From: Neoarius graeffei | Taxonomy: Eukaryota > Chordata > Actinopteri > Siluriformes > Ariidae | DNA length: 64,000 bases | NCBI RefSeq assembly: GCF_027579695.1 | Contig: NC_083579.1 | Location: 70,099,371-70,163,370 of the forward strand | Direction of reading: 5' to 3' | Shown: positions 1 through 9,928 of the stretch, piece after piece | How the letters are laid out: every line of letters starts with the position of its first letter | Position numbering within the stretch: position 1 is the stretch's first letter | The notes under the pieces: model-generated | Database searches by the model: none | Seen by the model: the letters and a program-made list of their open reading frames with translations, nothing else | What the model was told of the DNA's origin: nothing | Position numbers and translations under genes: made by a program

Positions 1-9
1 ACCAACAAC

Positions 10-60
10 ATCCGGTGACACGCTGAGGAAGACGACAGTCGTACGTCGAAACATGTCAGG
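10..60 (+). other. Hammerhead-ribozyme-like motif in Penelope terminal repeat
   Basis: The core reads CTGAGGA, then a GACG...CGTC hairpin, then GAAACATGTC. That matches the hammerhead CUGANGA / stem II / GAAA plan with a very short palindromic stem III (ACAUGU) and a GUC cleavage triplet. Penelope elements are known to carry such motifs in their terminal repeats. Deviations: one extra A before stem II and poor stem I pairing in this copy. The right-hand repeat copy is split by the 2917-3615 insertion. Confidence 0.5.
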
Positions 61-131
61 TAAACAAACCTAAAAACTAGACATCTGATAAAAAAAAAGA
101 AAAAAACTAATTATATTTAATACATGACATA

Positions 132-1727
132 ATGAACGTAATTGAAAGATTAAGAATAAGTTACGGAGATAAAAGCATCAAGGAGTTTCGCCGCCTAGAA
201 AAATTGACGCGAAAACGGGCACGCTACAGAAACCACCTGAGATTCAATCTGCGTTGCCGGGATGAAGAAGTCGTACCGGACAGCTTGAATATCAAGAACC
301 CGATTCCAACCAGAAACGCGGAGAAGATGATCAGGAAAGTGCGGATGACTCTGGTAAAAGAACGGATACGGTGCACAACTGACAAACTCAATAATATCAA
401 TAGCGAATTACATTTGGAGACGGAAACTTTCAAACGCCGGTTTCCCCAAAACAAGGACATGGAAATAGCAATACACGGACACTTGGCAGACATACACGAG
501 CAGGAATTCACCAAGACAAAAACCCGACAAATCCGAAAACTGGACAGACTCATCGCACAGAAAAAGAAGGCAGAATCGGAGCATGCACACATCAACGAAA
601 AATGGATTCATAACATATCAAGGTACAAACTCTCACAAGCAGAACGCAGTACATTGGCAAAAGGACTCAACTACGCTGCCACACCGAACAACATACCACA
701 CGATGAATTCATTCTGGCAACTGAATTAGCATGTGAGAAAATACAGGATCAGGGACAAAAAGCAGCACTAAGAAACGCAATAGCTGGTATATCGAAAACG
801 GCCAAACCACCACCCAGTAACATCACAAAACAGGAAGCCAAAGCTATGAGAACATTATCAAAAAATAAAGACATCACAATCCTACCAGCAGATAAAGGCA
901 GGACAACAGTTATTATGGACACCGATGAATATGAACAGAAAATGATGGAATTACTCAGTGACAACGCCTTTGAGAAATTAAGAAAAGACCCAACCGAAGA
1001 CAAGAAAAAGAAACTTAAAGCACTACTCAAACCGCTACTCGATGAAAATAAAATAGATAAACAGGCGTACAATCATTTAGTACCCACAGCCAACGTCATC
1101 CCCAGGATTTACGGCACACCAAAGATACACAAACCAGGAACACCATTACGCCCCATAGTAGACAGCATTGGTTCAGTGACATACAACCTATCAAAAGCAC
1201 TCGCCGAAATAATTAAACCATTACTAGGACTCACAGACCAACACTGCAAAAACTCAAAACAACTGGCAGAAGAACTAAAAAACATTAAAATGCAGCAAGA
1301 CGAAGTTTTCATTTCACACGACGTCATATCTCTTTTCACCAGAACACCCACGGAAGCCACCATACAGGTAGTACAAGACAGATTAAAAACAGATAGGACG
1401 CTCAAGAAACGCACAAACCTCACTGTACAAGACATCACTCAGCTCCTTCAGTTCATCGCCGCATCCACATACTTTCAGTTCAGGAATACAATTTACAGAC
1501 AAAAGGAAGGTTTTGCTATGGGAGACCCACTATCAGCCATCATGTGTGGCTTTTTCATGGAAGACCTGGAGCAGCAAGCACTCACTACAATACCGGCAGA
1601 ATACAGACCAACACTCTGGAAACGTTACGTGGATGACATACTGGAAAAAGTGAAGAAGGGACACACAACAACTTACCGACCATCTCAACACCATAGACAA
1701 TACCGGCAACATAAAATTCACACATGA
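132..1727 (+). pseudogene. Penelope-like reverse transcriptase ORF (frameshifted)
   Basis: The 531-codon frame begins with a basic, coiled N-terminal region (residues 1 to about 230). The RT core follows: DKGRTTVIMD near residue 258, a PRIYGTPKIHKPG block near 335 with the following PLRPIVDS, HDVISLFTRTP near 397, KEGFAMGDPLSA near 465 and the catalytic YVDDI near 512. Such domains copy RNA into DNA at nicked or telomeric ends. Just after YVDDI the frame shifts (about 1663-1670), and the true continuation is read in another frame from about 1675. The usual fourth-box LFT(N/R)TP motif and YVDD support a Penelope RT rather than a LINE. Confidence 0.85.
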
Positions 1728-1904
1728 AGAGGAAACGGAGCAGTCAATAGCATTTTTGGACCTAAAAATACAACACGCAGAAGATGGGGACATCAAAATA
1801 AAAGTACACAGGAAACCCACACACACCGACCAATATTTAAACTGGACTTCCGAACACCCCATAATGCACAAAATATCAGTAGTTAGAACATTACACAGGG
1901 ATGT
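1675..1904 (+). pseudogene. Continuation of Penelope RT after frameshift
   Basis: In the shifted frame the sequence encodes the RT thumb-like block with SIAFLDLKI (near 1745) and VHRKPTHTDQYLNW (near 1803-1845), both typical Penelope motifs. Similarity stops abruptly at about 1905, where an unrelated GC-rich insert begins. This is the same gene as the upstream ORF, broken by a small indel. Confidence 0.8.
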
Positions 1905-2130
1905 GATTTGGGGCTGGTGAAATTATCTGAAAATTTTAGCCGGGGGTCTGGGGGCCGCAGGCCCCCAGCTGGTCCAGGGCAGCACCCTGGTGGGGGGACA
2001 AGGGGGGGAAGCCCCCCGAAGCTCCTGGGTTTTGGGGTTTTCTGACTTAAAAATTGTACTAAAATGGCAAGCAAACACACAAGAAAAAACTTCATGATTA
2101 ACAAATTCAAGCCAATTTAATGGTCAACAT
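1905..2130. mobile_element. Insert fragment inside Penelope element
   Basis: A G/C-rich block interrupts the RT frame. It contains tttagccgggggtctggggg, closely similar to a stretch at 5962-5985 inside the hAT element at 5935-6674, so it is probably a fragment of the same repeat group. No terminal repeats are clear. Confidence 0.45.
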
Positions 2131-2306
2131 GCAACTCTGACACACACACACACACACACACACTCGCTCGCTCACTCTCTCTCTCGCGCACGCACTCTCT
2201 CTCTCTCGCGCGCACGCACTCTCTCGCTCTCTCTTGCGCGCGCACTCTCTCGCATGCGCGCACCCTCACTCGCTCTCTCTCCCTCACTCGCGCTCTCACT
2301 CTCACA

Positions 2307-2378
<72 letters not shown>
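2131..2378. repeat. Compound microsatellite (CA)n/(CT)n/(CG)n
   Basis: About 250 bp of alternating CA, CT/TC and CG-rich dinucleotides replace the linker between the RT and endonuclease parts of the Penelope element. ORFs on either strand here are low-complexity artefacts. Confidence 0.95.
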
Positions 2379-2379
<1 letters not shown>

Positions 2380-2816
2380 CACTCCGTCAGATCCTGGTTC
2401 ATCCCAAAGACAGAACACATCCGGACAACAGATGCAACACCATATATGAGATTCCATGCCAATTATGCAATAAAACTTACATCGGGGAGACAGGAAGGAG
2501 TTTCAACACAAGGAAAAATGAACATAAGAAAGAGTGCGAAAAGGAGACAGCTACAAGACAAACCCGAACAATAAAAGAAAAGGCACAACAGGAAAATTAT
2601 AAGTCAGCTATAACAGATCATTGCAAAAGGGAAAATCATATTATGGACTGGGGGAATGCCAGAGTCATCCGCACAGAAGATAACAAACATCAGCGCTGGA
2701 TCAGGGAGGCCATGGAGATCCGTAAGCGAAGTCCGAGGACCATCAACCGGGATGAGGGAGCATACATGCTCTCCCATACCTGGAGTGCCATCTTGCAGGG
2801 GACGAACAGACAGTAG
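2379..2816 (+). pseudogene. Penelope GIY-YIG endonuclease region
   Basis: The frame ending at the TAG at 2814-2816 reads through the hallmark GIY-YIG block: YEIPC near 2445, CNKTYIGETGRSFNTRKNEH near 2466-2525, and a C-terminal region with W, H and E residues (DHCKRENH, then SHTWSAILQ near 2770-2805). This endonuclease nicks target DNA for Penelope integration. It lacks its upstream connection to the RT because of the 1905-2378 insertion, so the polyprotein is dead. Confidence 0.82.
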
Positions 2817-2916
2817 AAGGTGTGACCGACCTGTCAAACCAGACAGGAAGGCCACGCCTTCGGAAACATCAGCTGATAAAAGATGCGTCACCAATAACAT
2901 CCGGTGACACTCTGAG

Positions 2917-3615
2917 GCCAAGTTTACATTAGACCGTATCTGTCTCGTTTTCTTCGCGGATGCACTGTCCGTTTACATTAAACCGCCTGGAAACGCCGGG
3001 AAACGGGAATCCGCCAGGGTCCACGTATTCAATCCAGATCGTGTCTGGTCCGGTGCTGTGTAAACATTCAGAATACGCGGATACGCTGTGCTGAGCTCTA
3101 GCTGGCGTCGTCATTGGACAACGTCACTGTGACATCCACCTTCCTGATTCGCTGGCGTTGGTCATGTGACGCGACTGCTGAAAAATGGCGCGGACTTCCG
3201 CCTTGTATCACCTTTCATTAAAGAGTATAAAAGTATGAAAATACTGCAAATACTGATGCAAATACTGCCCATTGTGTAGTTATGATGGTCTTTAGGCTTG
3301 CCATCCTTCCACTTGCAAGTGGTAAGTGATATGCGCTGGGATCTCACACACAGCGGCTCAGTCCCGAATCACTGCTCGTGCACTTCACTCGCGCGCTCTG
3401 TGAGCTGCGCAGGGCCGGAGTGCGCACCCTCCAGAGGGCACTCGCTGTTCAGGGCGGAGTGATTTGGAGCGCAGGATGCCTGCGGAGCCGAGCGTATCCG
3501 TGTATTGGCGTTGCTGTGTGCACGCAAATCGTGTATTGGTGTTGCTGTGTGCACACTAATCGTTTTAAAAACGTTAATCTGATGAGCCGCTGATACGGTC
3601 TAATGTAAACCCCAC
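2917..3615. mobile_element. Non-autonomous TIR element in Penelope terminal repeat
   Basis: The ends are inverted repeats: gtttacattagaccgtatc near the left end and gatacggtctaatgtaaac at the right, 19 of 19 bases complementary. The pentamer CTGAG flanks both sides (2912-2916 and 3616-3620), and removing 699 bp restores the terminal-repeat sequence seen at 1-105. No transposase is present. A 5 bp duplication does not fit the common fish families, so the superfamily is left open. Confidence 0.8.
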
Positions 3616-3708
3616 CTGAGGAAGACGACAGTCGTACGTCGAAACATGTCAGGTAAACAAACCTAAAAACTAGATGTCTGATTAAAAAAAAAGAAAAAAA
3701 AACCTAAA

Positions 3709-3829
3709 TGTTTAATTGCAATTAGTTACCAATACGAGTCACGATATAAGGTTACTAAAACCGAAAACATAATTGAATAACACGTTAATTAAGAAATAAA
3801 GCAAGTTTAAAAATGACTTCAGTTCTCAT
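3709..3829. mobile_element. Right-end fragment of TTAA-type MITE
   Basis: About 120 bp match the last part of the complete MITE at 13599-14277, ending in tgacttcagttctcat followed by TTAA (3830-3833). A second partial copy is at 10233-10304. Confidence 0.75.
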
Positions 3830-3833
3830 TTAA

Positions 3834-4599
3834 TATTATTTTTCCCCCTGCTTTATTAATTCATTTGGGTTGTTGCTAATGATATATATATTCATTTTAA
3901 AGCATTACAGTCAGGCACTACATCCACTTTAAACTTCATTCTGAACCAACACACAAGATTTGAACAACAGTAAAACTGGAGTTACTTACAGGAATATAGA
4001 AAGTATTCATTTTGGGGTCTTCATTAGCAGTGAAGAGCATACCTGTGAAATGGAGAAAAGGACATGGTTTGATCTACAGGTCGCAAGACAAGACATATGA
4101 TACAGGGTTCTAACTCGGCCTTTTCAGCATATCGGGCTGATACGCAATCTTTCCTTACTGCTATGCCCACAATATTGTAAAAGTTGCTGCTACACTAGCA
4201 AAAAGACTTGTCAATCTTGAAAATGTGGTCTTTTGTTTAATTTTCTCGTTATCCCCACGTAGCAGTGACGGCGCACCACCGGGCGAATGTTCTACATTCG
4301 GACATACTCCACTCCCCGTCCACGTAAGCGCCCAGTGCGTAGCTGCCTGATTCATTCTGCGTGGAGATAGTCACTGATCATGCTAGTCCAGTTTACCTCC
4401 TTCCTTATGCTGTATTCACGGTAAAGTGCCATCTGTGTTAAGAGGCGCTTACATGCCATGCACGCAATACGTCCCAGTCCCCGAGTTAGATCTGGAGGGT
4501 CATGTATTGTAATTGAATGGCTGAAGCTGAAAATAAAGCTGACACTTGGTGAACATCAACTGGTTGTTTTATTCTTATTCCATATAGTTGAATATTAAT
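3834..4599. other. Intronic sequence, nothing recognised
   Basis: NOL10 intron 12 sequence. I see no exon, TIR or repeat that recurs elsewhere in the window. Confidence 0.5.
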
Positions 4600-4612
4600 A
4601 AGTCTTCAATCA

Positions 4613-4982
4613 GGGCGGCACGGTGGTGTAGTGGTTAGCGCTGTCGCCTCACAGCAAGAAGGTCCGGGTTCGAGCCCCGTGGCCCGCGAGGGCCTTTCTG
4701 TGTGGAGTTTGCATGTTCTCCCCGTGCCCGCGTGGGTTTCCTCCGGGTGCTCCGGTTTCCCCCCACAGACCAAAGACATGCAGGTTAGGTTAACTGGTGA
4801 CTAAATTGACCGTAGGTGTGAATGTGAGTGTGAATGGTTGTCTGTGTCTATGTGTCAGCCCTGTGATGACCTGGCGACTTGTCCAGGGTGTACCCCGCCT
4901 TTCGCCCGTAGTCAGCTGGGATAGGCTCCAGCTTGCCTGCGACCCTGCAGAACAGGATAAAGCGGCTAGAGATGATGAGATG
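4613..4982 (+). mobile_element. V-type SINE (Mermaid/HE1-like), copy 1
   Basis: The tRNA-derived head has an A box (tggtgtagtggttagcgc) and a B box (ggttcgagcccc). The strongly conserved V-SINE core with tgcatgttctccccgtg and ctccggtttccccc follows, then a tail ending in gatgagatga repeats. A 13 bp duplication (aagtcttcaatca, 4600-4612 and 4983-4995) flanks it, showing LINE-mediated insertion. Confidence 0.93.
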
Positions 4983-5014
4983 AAGTCTTCAATCAAAAAA
5001 AAAAAAAACTTTAG

Positions 5015-5390
5015 GTTGGGGCGGTACAGTGGTGGAAATGGTTAGCACGGTCGCCTCACAGCAAGAAGGTTCTGGGTTCAATCCCAGCGGCCGGCGGTGG
5101 CCTTTCTGTGCGCAGTCTGCATGTTCTCCCAGTGTTTCCTCCGGGTGCTCCGGTTTCCCCCACAGTTCAAAGACATGCAGTTAGATTAATATGGGAGGGC
5201 CTTGGGCTGAGGTGCCCTTGAGCGAGGCACCTAACCCCTAACTGCTGCCCGTTAACATGGCTGCCCACTGCTCTGGGTATGGGTGTGTGTGCTCATTGCT
5301 CACGTGTGCACGTGTGTGTGTTCCCTGCTTAAATGCAGAGAGGAATTTCACAAGTGTGTGATGAATAAAGTTGTGTTTTCTTTCTTTCAG
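5015..5390 (+). mobile_element. Second V-SINE subfamily copy
   Basis: The head resembles copy 1 (A box tggtggaaatggttagcac, B box ggttcaatccc) and shares the core ctccggtttcccccacag. The 3' half differs, with tgcccttgagcgaggcacc and a tail ending in gatgaataaagttgtg, so it used a different LINE partner. Confidence 0.8.
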
Positions 5391-5637
5391 GGAGGCCTGC
5401 AAGTGCCAGGAAATGCACCTCCGAGCATGTAGAACCCATGAGAACCCCCGGCCGTTATGACTGGTGCCACTACACTGATCTTTTGGTCTTGTTAGAACCC
5501 TGTGATATTTCTACATGATACAAGTTAGTTAGCCATGAAGACTCCCTGTTTAACGTGTTTTAAAAATGCAATTGCTATGAACAGGTCTGGACACTTACGC
5601 CAAGTTAAATTATGTAACTCCAAACAAGTAGGCTAAT

Positions 5638-5672
<35 letters not shown>

Positions 5673-5934
5673 AATCCTGTCCTTAGAATTCTTCTTAAAA
5701 GATGTGCAATTCTAGTTTAAAACTTTCACGAGTTTAACTTATTTCTTAAAATCAAACAAAACCCCCCAAAAATTAAACTCCGATAATATCCATGCAAGAG
5801 GAGACATGTTCGAGTGTTCACGTGTTCATATTTATATCTGTATAAAAACCGTGTACAGATTCTAATTTAAAAGGGAAAAAAACCCAAACAAAACACAATG
5901 TCCCTGGCACTGCCATCTTAAACTCAGGGCTGTG
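5391..5934. other. Intronic sequence with (TG)n microsatellite
   Basis: No gene. A TG dinucleotide run occupies about 5639-5670; the rest is AT-rich and unrecognised. Confidence 0.7.
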
Positions 5935-6674
5935 AAATAGAAATGACAAAATCCGAGGAAACAATTTTAGCAGGGGGTCTGGGGGGAGCAGTCCCCCAGG
6001 AGCTGAACAGATTTTGTGTATATTGATAGATTTGAAGCATCTCCTGAAAGCAAATATTTTCTCAACCATGCCATTTAATTTGAACTGTTTATTATTATTA
6101 TTATTATAATAAATTGAATATATAAATGTGAACAAGATGGTCTACCTGGTAATCTATAGTTCAACAGCGTCAATTTCACCAATTCCGCATGTTTTTTTTT
6201 CCTTCAACATGGTCAACCAAACGTATTCTTCCACCAGAACCGTACTTCACATCCTGACGGCACAAGAAAGCTTTCCCCGGTTCTTTTATCTTCCGTATGT
6301 GCTCATTCACTACCGACTTTAAACTCCAGCCATCGCCAATTCCATGGATTTTTGATGCCGTTTTCCTTGGCAAATGTTTTTGACATCGTTGGTCTCACCG
6401 TCCTCCCTCTGAACGATGTCCCTCCGTGACGCGGACATACCGCGAAATTCTCCTTTTCAAAACCGTTGATATCGAAAGCGTGTTTAAAGAGCACAAGATT
6501 CGTGCCGTGGTTTGTAAGCATGGCGCAAATGCCGTAAACCGGTCTGTCATTGTCGCAAAAGAAACCTACCACCCCCCCCCCCAATTTTTATTGCAAAATT
6601 AGATGATTTACTAAAATATTTTTGGCGGCCAAATTCGCGGAATTCCGTGGATCCACGGATTTTTCACAGCCCTG
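5935..6674 (-). mobile_element. hAT-type non-autonomous element
   Basis: The ends are cagggctgtgaaa at the left and tttcacagccctg at the right, an inverted repeat with the CAG...CTG termini usual for hAT transposons. No clean 8 bp duplication survives. The minus strand keeps fragments of a transposase N-terminus. Confidence 0.75.
6176..6373 (-). pseudogene. hAT transposase N-terminal zinc-finger fragment
   Basis: The 65-residue frame contains AFLCRQDVKYGSGGRIRLVDH followed by a KKN stretch. It resembles the C-x2-C...H zinc-finger block at the N-terminus of some hAT transposases, with a changed second cysteine. Catalytic regions are absent. An overlapping frame (6303-6584) carries the upstream residues, so there is at least one frameshift. 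Confidence 0.45.
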
Positions 6675-6757
6675 CTAACTGTGTTTACAAGGGCACTTGC
6701 ACTGGAACAAATCGTTCCCGGAACAAAGTTACACTGGCGCAACTGCCCATCTAAACA

Positions 6758-7428
6758 TCCACAGTGTTGCATTACTGCCATCTACAGGTTTACCTTTGAG
6801 CGTGTACTAACAGTTCCATCATTCTGTTGCTAAACGAACAGCTGATCACACCGAGGTGCTCGCTGAGCGCCGAGATTTATTAGTTTGGTCCTGCGTTTCC
6901 TTTCCTTCGCATATAACAAAACGTCTTTTCTTCTTCTCGCTTTCCATTACTGAAGTCGGTCTTTCACGTTTCATTCGCGCACTCGCGTCTTCCGTGTTTC
7001 ACATTTGTATCCCACAATGCCTTGCATGAACAGGGAAAGCCCACCACGTGACGCATGATGTAGTATCTTGAATTGGGTCATGGTCAAGTATAACATAACG
7101 CCTTTTCTTCTCGCTTTCCGTTACTGTAGTTGGTCTTTCACGTTTCATTCACATCCTCCATTTTTCTCTCCTGTTTTAAATTTGCCTTGTGTGAACGGGG
7201 AAAGCTCACCACGTGATGCATGATACTACAATTAGGTCATGGTCAAGCCAGAAAAAATAGCGGAGAATTTAGGGCCACGTGGCTTGAAATTCATTAATAG
7301 TTCTGTTAAAAAGGTAATAAAATTGGAAGTCTGTAATTTGAATTCAGTAACTTTCGGTCCACGAAACAAAAATAACTGGATGTCGGGGAAAATTCTTTTT
7401 ATGGCCTACACTTGAAACATCTGGAAGG
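6758..7428. repeat. Unnamed interspersed repeat, copy A
   Basis: This shares long stretches with 48703-49815 (copy B) and 61848-62610 (copy C), including ttagtttggtcctgcgtt and a conserved block around gaaaaaatagcggagaattt. I do not recognise the family. Confidence 0.7.
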
Positions 7429-7720
7429 CAGTACAGCTTTAAATTACATGCCTTTGTTTTTAAAACACTGAGAAAATAAATCCTTTTAGACAGCAAAAAG
7501 TACGTTGTTATGATAATAGGATTGTTTACTAGTTTCTGTGTCGGTGAGATTCAGACTTCATAAAAGTCAAGTTTGTTGATTCCTGTATTTTTTTTGCCAG
7601 TAAAATTCACGTGTTTACAGAACATTTCTGATTTGGTTTTTAGAATTAGAAGCCTTTATTTGGTCACATATACACTACAGCACAGTGAAATTCTCTTTCC
7701 CATCTGAAGCAGTGAACACA
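7429..7720. other. AT-rich intronic stretch
   Basis: Nothing coding. At 7645-7690 there is a short block (gaagcctttatttggtcac) of a type that often marks a LINE/SINE end in fish; a related piece reappears at 8662. Confidence 0.4.
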
Positions 7721-7721
7721 C

Positions 7722-7764
7722 ACACACGGAGAGAGAGAGGGAGAGAGAAAGAGAGAGAGATTGA

Positions 7765-7796
<32 letters not shown>

Positions 7797-8380
7797 CTGA
7801 GGAGAAAAGAGAGAGAAAGAGAGATTGAGGGGGAGAGCAATAGAGAGGAGGGAGAGAGAAGAGAGAGAAGATTAAGGAGGAGAGAGAGGAGATTAAGGGG
7901 AGAGAGAGAAGAGAGAGGAGAGAGAGAAGAGAGAGATTGAGGGGGAGAGCAATAGAGAGAGAGAAGAGAGGAGGGAGAGAGAAGAGAGAGATTGAGAAGA
8001 GAGAGGAGATTAAGGGAGAGAGAGAGGAGAGAGAAGAGAGACTGAGGAGAAGAGAGAGGAGATTAAGGGGGAGAGAGGAGATTAAGGGGAGAGAGAGATT
8101 GAGGGGGAGAGCAATAGAGAGAGAGAGAGAAGAGAGAGGAGATTAAGGGAGAGAGGAGAGAGAAGAGAGATTGAGGGGGAGAGATAGAGAGGAGAGAGAG
8201 AAGAGAGAGATTGAGGAGAAGAGAGGAGATTAAGGGGAGAGAGAGATTGAGGGGGAGAGCAATAGAGAGAGGAGAGAGAGAAGAGGGAGAGAGAAGAGAG
8301 AGATTGAGGAGAAGAGAGGAGATTAAGGGGGAGAGAGAGGAGAGAGAAGAGAGAGATTGAGGAGAAGAGAGAGGAGATTA

Positions 8381-8437
<57 letters not shown>

Positions 8438-8581
8438 TTGAGGGGGAGAGCAATAGAGAGAGGAGAGAGAGATTGAGGAGAAGAGAGAGGACAGAGAGAG
8501 GAGAGGAGGGAGAGAGAAGAGAGATTGAGGAGAGAGAGGAGAGAAAGAGAGGAGAGATTGAGGAGAGAGATTGAGAGAAAG

Positions 8582-8622
<41 letters not shown>
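7722..8622. repeat. Long purine (GA)n tract with higher-order units
   Basis: About 900 bp of almost pure purine on the plus strand: GA dinucleotides broken by repeated phrases such as gattgagggggagag and gagattaagggg. ORFs on either strand (Leu/Ser-rich or Arg/Glu-rich) are low-complexity artefacts. Confidence 0.97.
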
Positions 8623-8626
<4 letters not shown>

Positions 8627-8889
8627 CCACACTCCAGTGCTTGGGGATTTTTTTTTTTTAAGAATTAGAAGTCTTTATTTGATGGCTGTGTATTAATAAA
8701 GCAAACGGTGCACTAGTGATCCAGTTACGTCACGGGCCGATATCCGGTTTCAGTGCAAATGGCTGCGTTTCTTTAAGCACCTTTTTAGCAACGTCATAAC
8801 TTAAAACGGATAAATTATTACCGCGCTCGCAACGGAGTAAACGGGGCAGGGTTTTGTAATCAGTGCGGTTTGTTTGTGTGCATCTTTTA

Positions 8890-9570
8890 ACAATCCAGCG
8901 TCTAGACGGTTGCACCGATTGACTTCAAATTTTCGGGGTAGGTTGGCAATGGTCTGTAGATTACCTGATTAAATTTTGGGGGTAATCGGGTCAAAGTGAA
9001 GGTCAAGGTCACCAGAAAGGTCAACCTTTCGATCAAAATAACATTTTCCATTATAACTCGAAAACGGTTGCCAATAGACAATGTTTACTATTATGAGCAT
9101 ACAGGAACTCCCATATGGCCTTTCATTTGGCACCATGATCTCTGACCTTGAAAGGTCAAACTCAAGGTCATGGAATTTCAGAGGGCTGTTACTTGAAAGC
9201 GGTTGATGGTAGACGGATATTTACCCCATCAACTTACAGAAAGTGCCATATGGGCTTTCATTTGGTACCATGACCTTTAAGTGAGCTTGAACCGTCAAAC
9301 TGAAGGTCATTGATTTTCAAAGGGCTGTCACTTTAAAACAGTTCATGATAGCCAGATGTTTACCGTTATCAACATATAAGAAGTCCCATATGGGCTTTCA
9401 GTTGCCACCATGACCTTTGACATTGAGTGACCCTGAAAGGTCAAACTGAAGGTCATGGGTTTTCATAGGACTATAACCTGACAGCTGATGACTGAGAAAT
9501 ATTACCATTATCAACATGTAGGTATAAAATAAGTGCTGCCGGTCGAGGTTTGTTTTGCCTGGCAACACTT
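8890..9570. repeat. Degenerate tandem repeat, about 137 bp period
   Basis: The landmark ccatatgg recurs at 9111, 9247 and 9386 (spacings 136 and 139). Each unit carries tgaccttt and aaggtca words, nuclear-receptor-like half sites in opposing orientation. The segment ends with gtttgttttgcctggcaaca, whose reverse complement occurs at about 18325-18350, so this is part of an interspersed family. Confidence 0.75.
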
Positions 9571-9861
9571 GTTATAAAGTTTTATTTTTAATTTAAACAT
9601 GCGGAGGCACATCAGGGCACTTGCCGTGATCCGCAAAAGGAGTTTATTTTTAGGTTTTTGTTTTCTTTCAAGTCATTTCTGCAGGATGACTCTTAGTTCT
9701 CCATGAATAATGTTTGCAGACAGACTAGTGTTGCTACACAGAATAAGAAAAAAAATTTTTCACATCAAGGTCGCTGTGGGACGAAGGAAGGTAACGTTTA
9801 CCTGTGATCAGGCAATTCAAACAACCTCAGTACAGACGGATGATAAGATGAAGGTACTCAC

Positions 9862-9928
9862 CTGATTCAGGGTAAACACACACATCGTTGATGTTGGCCG
9901 GTGGCTCGATGGAGGAAAACACCTTACC
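9862..9928 (-). CDS. nol10: NOL10 coding exon 12
   Basis: Encodes [20 protein letters not shown] and then ES; exit phase 1. Last NOL10 exon in the window. Intron 12 therefore exceeds 9.86 kb. Confidence 0.95.

Larger units (their letters stand above)
1..3706 (+). mobile_element. Penelope-like retroelement, decayed and interrupted
   Basis: The left edge (1 to about 105) recurs at 2889-2916 and continues at 3616-3706, so the element has the direct terminal repeats typical of Penelope-like elements. Between them lie a reverse transcriptase ORF and, downstream, a GIY-YIG endonuclease region, the domain order that defines this class. Three things break it: a frameshift near 1665, replacement of the RT-to-endonuclease linker by foreign DNA plus a long microsatellite (1905-2378), and a 699 bp inverted-repeat element inside the right terminal repeat. 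It sits antisense in NOL10 intron 12. Assignment to the Neptune or Poseidon subgroup cannot be made from the sequence alone. Confidence 0.88.

Noticed and set aside
224..1438. Antisense ORFs across the Penelope RT
   Set aside because: Shadows of the RT frame without any recognisable motif.
2117..2462. ORFs on both strands of the CA/CT tract
   Set aside because: Low-complexity dipeptide translations of a microsatellite, not genes.
4613..4700. tRNA gene
   Set aside because: A and B boxes are present but the sequence is the tRNA-derived head of a V-SINE repeated at least seven times; no tRNA cloverleaf with a proper acceptor stem.
7937..8632. Leu/Ser-rich and Arg/Glu-rich ORFs of up to 182 codons
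   Set aside because: Translation of the GA repeat tract; both strands open because the tract lacks stops.
9100..9525. CRISPR-like regular spacing
   Set aside because: Units of about 137 bp are degenerate along their whole length with no unique spacers, in a vertebrate intron; it is a satellite-like repeat.
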